From contig NZ_KI911557.1 in NCBI RefSeq assembly GCF_000515215.1, forward strand, positions 930,001 through 994,000: a stretch of DNA of 64,000 nt, given 5' to 3'. Source of the DNA: Methylomonas sp. 11b. Its GTDB lineage: Bacteria > Pseudomonadota > Gammaproteobacteria > Methylococcales > Methylomonadaceae. The translations under genes and the position numbers were made by a program. The notes under the pieces are model-generated. The model saw only the letters and a list, made by a program, of their open reading frames with translations, did no database searches and was not told where the DNA came from. How positions within the stretch are numbered: the first letter of the stretch is position 1; each line of letters opens with the position of its first letter. Shown here piece after piece: positions 8,187-17,800 of the stretch.

Positions 8187-9514
8187 TGCCGCACACCGGA
8201 CAGCGGTCGCCGAAACAGGTAATAAAACAAAGTCACCCGTTGGCCGTAAAGCTTGGCTGTACCTTTCAGACCGATGCGCGGCAATGGCTCCGCAGCCGCC
8301 AATCGGGCCTTGACCCGATACGCCAACACCTGATCGGTGCCGACTTCGGCCTGGTAGCTGCGCGAATACACCTGAGCATCCAGAGGGTGTTGCGGATCGA
8401 TGTTCAAAAACATCACCGCTTCGGCACCATCGGCCAGTTCGATAAAATCGGCGACCGGCACCCGCATTTCCAGTTCCACTCGCGTCGGATCGGCCAGATT
8501 CAATATCCGTTCGCCCAAGGCCACCGGCCGGCCGATCCAGTCGTGTACATCGCTGAAAATTGCCACGCCGGCATGCGGCGCCCTGATTTGCGAGCGTGCC
8601 AACTGTTCCGCCAGATACTCCACCTCGGCGGCGTGCTGCTCCATTCGGCCTTTCAGCACCGTCATTTCCGCCTTGCTGTCGGCATCGAACATGGCCTGCT
8701 GGGCGGTCTTGCGGTATTCGGCTTCCGATACCGCCAACACTTTACGCGCAACTTCCAGCCGATTGGCAATATCGGTATTTTCCAAGGTTAGCAATAATTG
8801 ATCGGCAGCAACGGCTTGATTGGGTTGAATCTGAAAGGTATCGACCACGCCTTCCAGAGGCGCGCGAATCACCGTCGGTTGGGCGGCAATCACTTCGGCT
8901 GGGGCCAGCACCGACAGCCTTACCGGAATCAATAACAGTAAGATTACTGCCACAGCCCAACGTTTAAGAGCGGTGAGCGTGTAAAGACCGCGCCACCAGG
9001 GCTTACGCGGCTGCAAAGCCCGCCAGGCATGGGCATAGGCATCGCTAAGTTCGGCCAGCAACACCGCTTCCCCTTCCTGCCACGCTTGCTCGCGCGCCAA
9101 TAGCCATCCGCCCAGTGTCCGACCCTGAACTTTCAGCGGCAGCCATAAACCGCAGACCGGCAGCCATTGCTGCCACTCTATCCGCAAGCTCTCCGGTAAA
9201 TCATCGGCATTTAATAATTGATAAGTGGAATTATTGCCGGTTTGAAACTGCCGCCGACAAACGTCGTTCAACCAGACGATATAAGGTGCGTGCATATCGA
9301 GTTGGGCGATACCGGATACCGCCGCCACCGGTTGCATCGGTCTATCCAACCACAGCGCGGCTTGGCGGTATTCCACCAAACTGCGACTCTCGTTGACGAT
9401 GACAAAACCTAAGGCTGCTAAATCTTCGGCGGCACGCGCCTTGCGTTGCAGCTGTAATAGCAGTGCCAGCCCCCGCAACTGGCGTTGCTGAGGGTCTTCT
9501 TGTTGCACAGCCAA
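8171..9514 (-). CDS. GAF-like / HlyD family secretion adaptor fusion
   Basis: A 447-residue protein. Residues about 30-168 resemble a GAF-type sensor domain on the cytoplasmic side. One transmembrane helix follows at about 187-205, then a periplasmic HlyD/membrane-fusion region with split lipoyl motifs (IRAPLEGVVDTFQIQPNQAV and IRAPHAGVAIF), a coiled coil of about 60 residues and a beta-barrel part. The start is a TTG at 9514, one base after the preceding stop, with AAGG at good spacing; a GTG at 9508 is an alternative. Adaptors like this bridge inner-membrane exporters and TolC-type channels. A GAF domain on an adaptor is unusual and could make transport respond to a ligand or redox state. 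Confidence 0.82.
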   Translation of the reverse strand: MAVQQEDPQQRQLRGLALLLQLQRKARAAEDLAALGFVIVNESRSLVEYRQAALWLDRPMQPVAAVSGIAQLDMHAPYIVWLNDVCRRQFQTGNNSTYQLLNADDLPESLRIEWQQWLPVCGLWLPLKVQGRTLGGWLLAREQAWQEGEAVLLAELSDAYAHAWRALQPRKPWWRGLYTLTALKRWAVAVILLLLIPVRLSVLAPAEVIAAQPTVIRAPLEGVVDTFQIQPNQAVAADQLLLTLENTDIANRLEVARKVLAVSEAEYRKTAQQAMFDADSKAEMTVLKGRMEQHAAEVEYLAEQLARSQIRAPHAGVAIFSDVHDWIGRPVALGERILNLADPTRVELEMRVPVADFIELADGAEAVMFLNIDPQHPLDAQVYSRSYQAEVGTDQVLAYRVKARLAAAEPLPRIGLKGTAKLYGQRVTLFYYLFRRPLSGVRQWLGL

Positions 9515-9515
9515 A

Positions 9516-10283
9516 TCAATGCGCCTTATCCGGGAACAGCGCCCGGCCGCTCATGCCCGCCAACAACTCGCTATGCTTGCCGGTAACCCGGCCAGTGATC
9601 GAAACTGTTTGACTCACCGGATCGATGCGAGCACCCAAGGTCACAACCTCCGCCGAATAGTCCCGGTCCAACTCGTCGATGTGCACCTTAAATGCCTGTT
9701 TCGGTTTTAACCAGCGCAGCCACAACGACGGCACGATTAATTTGATTTCCAGCTGGCTATCGTCCAATACATCCATGATCGGATCACCCACTTTCAAATG
9801 CTGATGCTCATGCGCCTTTAGCGCCGCAACCCGGCCATCGAACGGTGCGTGAATCCGGCATTTTTCCAGGCCGGCCTTGGTCAGCGCGATGTCGGCTTTG
9901 GCTTCGCCCAACTTGGCTTTGGCCACATCCACTTCCAGCGAACTAACCGATTCCAATTGCGACAGCCGGGCGTTGACATCATAAGTCTTGCCCGCGCCGT
10001 CCGCGGTAGCTTGGGCTTTTTGCAACTGTGCCTGCTGGATCGAGCAATCGAAACTAACCAGCACCTGACCTTTTTTAAAGCGCTCGCCTTCCCGCACCGT
10101 CAAATCTTTAATCACCGCCGCCACTTCCGCTGACAGTGTGGTTTCGTTGCGCGGCATTAGCTGGGCGCGGATTTCGGTTTCGACAGACGAAGACTGCGCG
10201 GGAGCCGGCTCTGCCGAGGCATTGGACAAAGACAAGGCGGGCAATAAGGCTAGCGTCCATACGCACAATGATTTTCTCAGCAT
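9516..10283 (-). CDS. Periplasmic adaptor (membrane-fusion) protein, RND/HlyD type
   Basis: A 255-residue protein with a signal peptide (MLRKSLCVWTLALLPALSL..., cleavage probably near ASA-EP at about residue 24). It has the two lipoyl half-motifs (LTVREGERFKKGQVLVSFD and IHAPFDGRVAALKAHEHQHLKVGD) flanking a short helical hairpin, then a beta-barrel region. It lacks the long hairpin and C-terminal domain of full RND adaptors, so it is a short member. The ATG at 10283 shares its A with the TolC-gene stop (TGATG), indicating translational coupling; a GTG one codon earlier is possible. It is the third adaptor-like component of the run and the only fully periplasmic one. Confidence 0.85.
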   Translation of the reverse strand: MLRKSLCVWTLALLPALSLSNASAEPAPAQSSSVETEIRAQLMPRNETTLSAEVAAVIKDLTVREGERFKKGQVLVSFDCSIQQAQLQKAQATADGAGKTYDVNARLSQLESVSSLEVDVAKAKLGEAKADIALTKAGLEKCRIHAPFDGRVAALKAHEHQHLKVGDPIMDVLDDSQLEIKLIVPSLWLRWLKPKQAFKVHIDELDRDYSAEVVTLGARIDPVSQTVSITGRVTGKHSELLAGMSGRALFPDKAH

Positions 10284-11872
10284 CACGATTTGCCTGCCCC
10301 TGCCGCTGCTTCACTGGTATTTTCCGGCTGCGGATCGTCAGTCGCTTGCACCGGGTAATGCCCGTGGTTCCATTCCTGATCGATGGCTTCAATGGCATTG
10401 GCCAAGGTATCCACAGAGTCATCTGCCATCGTCGCCGGCAACGGATCAAAACCCAAGGACACATACAGTTTGCCCAAGGCATCTTGAGACTCGGCATAGG
10501 CCTGGCGGCGCTGCAATTCCGACAAGACCGAATCCACCGACACCCGAATCCGCTCCACGGAACTCATCGCTTCGGTCAATTCGCTATTCAGTACATGATG
10601 ATGAATTTTTTGATTAACGTCGTCCAATTCGGAGCTACGTTGGTATTGCTTGTCCGCCAAGGCCAGTTGTTGCTGTGCCAGATGAACCTGAGTCAGAATC
10701 GCCATGTGCGCGGCCAAGCGCCGCGAATGCGCCAAGGATTCCTGGGTTTCGGCGGTGGCGATCGCTTGCGGCGCGGAGAGCAATTCGAACAGATTTTTGG
10801 AAATCTGCGTACCGATCTCACCCCAACTTTGGTTTAACAGATAAGAGTTGGAATCGTAATTGCCGCCCAACTGCACTTCCACGCCGGGCAATAAACGCAG
10901 CATGGCTTTTTTGACTTCGGCTGAGCCGATGCGGGTCTGATACATTTCCTGACGTAGTTCCGGCCGCAATTGCAGGGCCAATTCACCCATTTTATCCATG
11001 TCTATTTGCGGTTTGACGACATCCGGCCACGGGTTGACGGCATCGTCCGCCAGCTTAAAGTCCTGATTAGGCGGCAAATTGATCAAACCCGCTAACTCGG
11101 ATTTGGCCATTTGTTGCTGCTCCAGCAATCCTTCCAAGCGGCGGACAATTTCCAGCAGGCTTTTTCGATAACGTAGCGCGTCCAGCGGTGAACGTAGTTT
11201 TTCGGCCTCGGCCTGTTCGGCCAGCGCCAACGCATGTTGCGCCTCAGCGAGCACCGGCTGAATTCTGGCCGTCATCCGTTGCGCGCTCAACGCCCGCCAA
11301 TAGGCGCTACGTACATCTTTCATTAAATTGTGGCTGACTTTGCGACGGCTCTCGGCAGTGACCAAGGCCTTGTTGCCTTCCTGCTGCGCGCGGAAATAGC
11401 TGACGCCAAAATCCAGAATGTTCCAGCGCAAACTTAAATCACCCATGAAACGGCTACGATCCTGAGAAGTGGAAGTTTCCAACGATTCCCTACCGGTGGA
11501 GATAGAACGACTGTTGGAGGCATTGTAATTATCTCGACTTCTGTAACCGGCCGAAGCCACCACATCCGGCAGCAAATCGAAGCGTGCCAAGGTCGCCTGG
11601 CCTTCCGCCACCGCGCGTTCCATCATTTTCACCCGGTGATCCAGATTATATTTCAGCGCACGGGACATGGCTTGATACAAAGTCAGCGGCTCGGTCAGCG
11701 GCTCCTGTTGCTGAAACAGCTTGGCCTGATCGCTACCGATCTGACTTTGCCGTTCCTGTTGGGTCAGCGGCGAAGGCGCTAACGAACAACCGCTCAGCAA
11801 CACGATACTCATTGCCATCGCCAGCTTACTGGGGGCAAACCGCTCTAGCGGCCGCGAAAGATATTTAGCCAT
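10283..11872 (-). CDS. TolC-like outer-membrane efflux lipoprotein
   Basis: A 529-residue protein of the outer-membrane efflux family. It starts with a lipoprotein signal peptide whose lipobox is LLSGC with the cysteine at residue 29, followed by two long helical repeat halves typical of TolC trimers (heptad-rich segments around ALALAEQAEAEKLRSPLDAL and HLAQQQLALADKQYQ). It would form the outer-membrane exit duct for a type I-like secretion route. The ATG at 11872 has an AGGAA site 6 bases upstream and lies 24 bp after the stop of the giant surface-protein gene. This close linkage suggests that the giant protein is its cargo. Confidence 0.88.
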   Translation of the reverse strand: MAKYLSRPLERFAPSKLAMAMSIVLLSGCSLAPSPLTQQERQSQIGSDQAKLFQQQEPLTEPLTLYQAMSRALKYNLDHRVKMMERAVAEGQATLARFDLLPDVVASAGYRSRDNYNASNSRSISTGRESLETSTSQDRSRFMGDLSLRWNILDFGVSYFRAQQEGNKALVTAESRRKVSHNLMKDVRSAYWRALSAQRMTARIQPVLAEAQHALALAEQAEAEKLRSPLDALRYRKSLLEIVRRLEGLLEQQQMAKSELAGLINLPPNQDFKLADDAVNPWPDVVKPQIDMDKMGELALQLRPELRQEMYQTRIGSAEVKKAMLRLLPGVEVQLGGNYDSNSYLLNQSWGEIGTQISKNLFELLSAPQAIATAETQESLAHSRRLAAHMAILTQVHLAQQQLALADKQYQRSSELDDVNQKIHHHVLNSELTEAMSSVERIRVSVDSVLSELQRRQAYAESQDALGKLYVSLGFDPLPATMADDSVDTLANAIEAIDQEWNHGHYPVQATDDPQPENTSEAAAGAGKS

Positions 11873-11896
11873 AACAAGTTCCTGTTTAAATGAATT

Positions 11897-14800
11897 TCAT
11901 GCGGCATCCCGCGGTTCGGCGAACAAACGCGCCAGATTTTCCAGCAAGGCATCGGCATCCTGGTGCGTACGCTGCGTACCGAAAGCTTGCAACTGCGCGC
12001 TAAGCGGCATTTTCCCCAGTTGAGCGCGCGGCTCGCCGCCGGCCGGCCGGCTCTGATTAGGCCGGCCTTGACCGCCCCGACCTTCGCCACCCGGCCGGCC
12101 ATCGCTACCGTTTTGCCGTTGTCCCGATTGTTGTTGAGGCTTCAACACGACGGTAATCACAGCCTGGTTACCCTTGCCGTCGGTCGCGGTAATTTTAACT
12201 ACCGTTCTCTCACCGCTGCCTTCCTTCAGGCTCAGACTGCCGGTCGCGGAATCGAAGCGCACCCAGGAAGGCAGACTGGCACCGTCGGCTTGAGCCGCCT
12301 GAAAACTGACGCCGGTACTGGTATCCAAACCCAACAAGGCTTCGGCGGGTATGGTGAAACTGTTATTGCTACCACTATCGAGTTGAGCCTCCATTTGCAG
12401 CGAGGTGGTTTGCGTGCCGGTGGAAGACGTGCCCGAGTCGCCGAAGCTGCTCGAGAAAATCGAAGGGCCGAAACCGAAGCTGCCGCCAGCACCGCTACTG
12501 CCGCCCAAACCTCCCCCTAATCCGCCGCCCGCGCTCAACGCGCCGGAGCCTCCCGATCCGCCCCCTGGGCCGGTCGGCGCGCCGCCCGCGCCAAGGCCGG
12601 TACCGGTGTTGATCGGCTGTATCAAGTTGCTCGGGATCTGACTGCCTGTCGTCAACGAACCACTGCTGAAGCCGCCTGATGAGCTGGAGTTAAACTCCAC
12701 GGTTTGCGTGGCATTGGTGGCATTGACACTCGCCACTGCGAGGGTGGCCGTTGAACTGACGGTCTCTACCTTACCCAGACCATCGGTATAGCTGGCGGTA
12801 ACGATAATGGTTTTATCAACATCCGCTTGGGTCAGAACCAAGCTGGAACCGGTCCCCAGGATGTTGCCGTTACCATCTGTCCAGGTGTAGACGATGCTAC
12901 CCAGACCATCAGCGTCTGCGAGCGTAGTGCTGACGGAGAGCGTTTCGCCCACGACAGCAGTACCGCTGATGGCCACACTACCCGTCGGCGCATCGTTAGC
13001 ATCGGTCAGAGCCACCGTCAGGACTGTGTCGGAGCTGTTACCGGCTGCATCGGTAGCGCGCACCGTAACGGCATGGCTGGCCGTGGCTTCGTAGTCCAAC
13101 TGGCTACCGTCGGCCACGCTGACCTCGCCGCTGGCGGCGTCGATAACGAAGCGGCCGTTGGCGTTGTCCACCAAGCTATAAACGACGCTTAGGGTGTCGG
13201 TGGCGCTAACTGAGCCCACGACCGTACCATTGGCCGAATTTTCCGCCACGCCGAGGGTTCCGACAGGGGGTGTCGGCGCACTGGTATCCAGATTGAAGGC
13301 CAGGGCGGCGGAGTTGCCGGAGGGATTGCCTGCCGTATCGGTCTGGCGGACGATTACCGATTTGGCGCCATCGCCGGACAGATTAAAGCTGCTGCCACTG
13401 CCGGCGGTCCAGGAGGTACCGCCGTTGCTGCTGAACTCCCAACTGGCACCGGTTTCCAAACCAGTGAGGTTTACCGTGGCATTATTGGTAATGCCATCGC
13501 TATTGCTGCTGCCGTTATCCTCGGCCAGAGTTAGAGTGGGTGCGGTGGCCGAGGTGTCCAAGGTAAAGGTATAAGCGCTGGAAGAACCGGAAGTGTTACC
13601 TGTCGTATCCGTTTGCCGCAAGACTACCGATTTAGCACCGTCGCCGCTCAGCGTGAAGCTGCTGCCGCTGCCGGTGGTCCAGCTGCTGCCTCCATTGGTG
13701 CTGTACTCCCAACTAGCGCCGCCCTCCAAGCCGGAAACGGTGATCGCGCCAATGTTGGTAATCCTGTCGCTGTTGCTGCTACCGCTATCGGAGGTCAGAG
13801 CCAAACCAGGCGCTGCGGGAGCCGTAGTGTCGACCACGATGTCCTTATTGGCGCCCAGCGAATTGGCGGCGCCTGGCGAAGCCAGGGTTAAAACAGCAGC
13901 CAAGCTGGTCGAGCTATCGAGAATAGCCCCGCCGTTCAGCGCCAGAGACGAGGTCGAACCATAGTCCAGATCGGCGGACGTGTCGCCAGCCTGCACCGTG
14001 TAGCTGAAGCTCAGCGTGGTGCCGCCGGATCCGCCGGCGTAGGTCGCAGTCTGCCCGGTATTCAAAGTCAGGGTCGGCACTCCCGTCACCGTCACCGACC
14101 GGTCGAAGGTAACGGTGATCGTCACTGTGTCGCCTGCATTGTAAGAGCCGTCGGCAGTCGTTGCCGATACGCCGGTCACCGATGGGTTAACCACCGCCGT
14201 CAGCACCACATCGTTGCCGGTCCCGCTGGCATAGCGCACCGTGTAGATGTCGCCGTTGCTGGTCAGATCCGTACCTTCGGCCACGCTGCCGAAAATGCCG
14301 CTCGCGCCAGTTACGGCGTCGGTGCTGTCGTTGTCGATGATCCGGTAGGTGGCACCGTTGGTCGCGGTGTAGCTGTTGACTCGGCTGACGGTCAGCGAGC
14401 CGCCGTTCAAGGCAACGGTGCCGTTGACCATCACCTGGTCGAAGTCGGTGCCGCCAACCCCGCCATTGCCCGCCACGTCGATCATCGTGCTGCCGCTGAC
14501 CCGCAGGTTACCATTGACCGTCAGCGTGCCGATCCCATTGTTGACCCCGGCCACGCCCGGCGCCAGCGTCGCGCCGTCATTCATCGTCAGATTATTGCCT
14601 GAGCTGGCCGCGAAGATGCTGCCCGTGCCGCCCAGCGTCGCCCCCGACGCCACCGAAAGGCTGCTGGTGGCGCCCAGCGAGCCGGTAACGTAGAGCGTGC
14701 CCTCCGACACCGTGGTGGTGCCGCTATAGGTCGTCGCGCCGCTCACGGTCAGCGCGCCGGTTCCCGTCTTGGTCAGATTGAAGGCGCCGTCGATGGTGTT

Positions 14801-17800
14801 GCTGAGGGTGGCGGCGTATCCAGACCCGACATTGATGGTGGCGCTGCCGCTCAAGGCGATATAGTTGCCGAAACTCCCCGACGCCACGAAGGTCAAGGTC
14901 GTGCCGGCGGCCAGATCGACGCCGGACGCCGCCAGGGCGCCGGTGGAGCCGGCGATGACCGTACCGGCGGAAATGGTGGTGCCGCCGTTGTAGGTGTTGG
15001 TTCCCGACAGGGTCAGCGTACCGGTGCCCTGTTTGGTGAGCGACCCGCCGCCGGAACCGCTGATGGCGCCGCTGAACTCCGTTGATGTGTTGTTGCCGCC
15101 GGCCCTCAGGGTGCCGACCAGCGCGATGGCGCCGGCCCCGGCGATGGATCCCACCGTTTCCGTGCCCGACACGTTCAGCGTGCCGCCGTTCAACACCGTA
15201 ACCGCCGAGGCGTCGGCGATGGCGCTGTTGCCGCTAAGCGCCAGCGTACCCGCCGAGACGGTGGTGGAGCCGGTGTAGGTGTTGGCCCCCGACAGGGTCA
15301 GAGTGCCGGTGCCGAACTTGTCGATCCCGCTGGTATTGGTGGAGGAGATCACTCCGGAAAACGTGGTATTGGTGTTGTCGCCGCCCGCCGTCAACCTGTA
15401 ACTCAGTACAACGTTGCCGGCGCCGGCCAACGAACCTATGGTTTCGTTCCCGCCGTTCAAAGTCAGGGTAGCGCCGCTGTCCACGGTCACCGCGCTGCTA
15501 TCGCCGATGCTGCTACCGCCTTCCAACGTCAATCCGCCGGCGGACACGGTGACCGCGCCGGTGTGGGTATTGGTCGCGGTCAGCGTCAACGTCCCAGCGC
15601 CGGCCTTGTTCAGCGCCTCCGCGCCGCTGAGAATCCCCGACAGGGTGACGGCATTGGCGTTGGTGATGGTCGCCGACGTGCTGGGATCACTGTCATCCAG
15701 AAGGGTGATGTTGTTGGACACCGTCGTGCCGGTGCCGGTGATGGCCAGGGTGCTGCCGCCCTCCACCGTCACGGCGCCGGTTCCCAGATTCATGGCACCG
15801 GTGGAACTGCCGGTGATGCTCACCCCGTTTGCGCCGCGAATGGTGGTGCCGCCGGAATGGCTGTTGTTTCCCGACAGCGTCAGCGCTGGGCCGCCGGTTT
15901 TGGTCAGCGACCCCGTTCCGCTGATGATGCCTGACAGCGTGGCGGTGCCGTTGGTGACGCTGATCGTGCCGTTGCCGCTTCCCAGCACGATGGCATTGTC
16001 GATTGTGCCCGCGTTGGCGAGGTTGAGCGTGCCGCCGTTCAGCGTGACGGCTCCGCCAAGCAGCCGGCTGTCCGAAGCCACCGACACTGTGCCCGCCGTC
16101 ACCGTCAAGGTGGAGGCGGCGCTGGAGTTGCCGGTATTGCTCAAAGTCAGCGTGCCGGCCCCGGCCTTGGTCAGCGCTGCCGATCCGCTGAGCTGCCCCG
16201 ACAAAGTGGCGGCGCTGGCGTTGGTAATGGTGGCGTCGGCCAACAGCGCGATGGCGTTGCTGAAGGTGTTGCCGGCGCTGGTGATCGTCAGGCTACCGCC
16301 GTTCAACGTCAGCGTGCCGCCGACCATCGTCGTGGCTGTCCCTACCGACAGCGTGCCGCCGGTCACCGTCAGTGCCGTGGTGGTCGCGGCGGAGTTCGAC
16401 GTGCTGGACAGGGTCAAGGTGCCGGCCCCGCTCTTGGTTAAAGTCGTCCCCGCTCCACTGATGGCGCCCGACAATGTAACGGCGGTGCTATTGTCTAGTG
16501 TGGCGTTACCCGACAATGTCAGGGCGTTGTCGATGGTAGTCGCGCCGGTGACGATTAGCGTCGTGCCGCCGACCAAGGTCACCGCGCCGGAGCCGAGGTT
16601 GGCGTCGGTCGCCAGACTCAACGTGCCTGCGGAAACCGAGGTATTGTTGTAAGAGTTACTTCCCGACAGCACCAGGGCACCGGCACCGGCCTTAGTGATA
16701 TTGAAACCGCCGCCGATATTGCCGCCGATGGTCAATTGGTCGGACGTAACGCCCAGAATTGTAGCGCCGTTCAGCGTCACGTTGCCGGACAGGATGTTGG
16801 TGCCGCTGACGTTGTAAATCGCCCCCGCGCTGGATATGCCAGTCCCCGCCGCCGACACTGCTTCGGCCACCGTGACGCCGCCCTGTAAGCCCAACGCGGC
16901 GCCGCTAGCCACCGTCGTCGAACCGGCAGTGGTTCCCAGCGCATTGTTATGCGCCGCCACCAGCGTGCCGTCGTTGACAGCCGTCGCGCCGCTGTATGTG
17001 TTGTCGCCGGACAGGGTCAACGTTCCCGCGCCCGCTTTCGTCAAAGCGCCGGTGCCGCTGACGATCCCCGATAAAGCAACCGTATTGGCATTGCTAATCG
17101 TGCCGGCGCCGGTCAGCGCGACGGCATTGCTAACGGTGACCCCGCTGCCGGTGACGGTCAGGCTGCCGCCGTTCAGCGTCACAGCCCCAGCCCCCAAGTT
17201 AGTCGAGTCGGCGACGGTCAGGGTTCCGCCGATGACGGTGGATGAGGCAAGAACGTTCGTCCCCGACAGCGTCAGCTCACCGGCCCCGGCCTTGGTCAGG
17301 GCGTTGTTGCCGGTAATGTTCCCCGACAGAGTGACGGCGTTGGCATTGGTGATGGTGGCGCCCGCCGACATCGCGAGGTTGTCGTCTAGGGTGCCGGCGG
17401 AAGTGATGGTCAGATTACCGCCGCTCAAGCTGACGGTGGCACTGTCCGAGCCCAGGTTGGCATCGCCGTCGATGCTCAGGGTGCCGGCCGCCACCGTAGT
17501 ATTGCCGGAATAGCTGTTGCTGCCGCTCAGGACTTGCGTGCCCGCCCCGCTCTTCACCAAATTGCCGGCGCCAGTGATATTTCCCGATAGGGTCAGCGTG
17601 TCGCCCGATCCGTTGGCGACGGTCAGCGTCTTGCCGCTGGCGATAGCAATGTCACCGCCGACGGTGATGCTGTTGACCACATCGGCGTCCAGCGCAATGT
17701 TCTCGCCGATTGTAACGCTGGATCCCAGCGTTACGGTCCCCAAGCCAGAGGCGAAACTGATCGTGGCGCCGCCCGCCCGGTTGGCGATACCGACGGCCTC

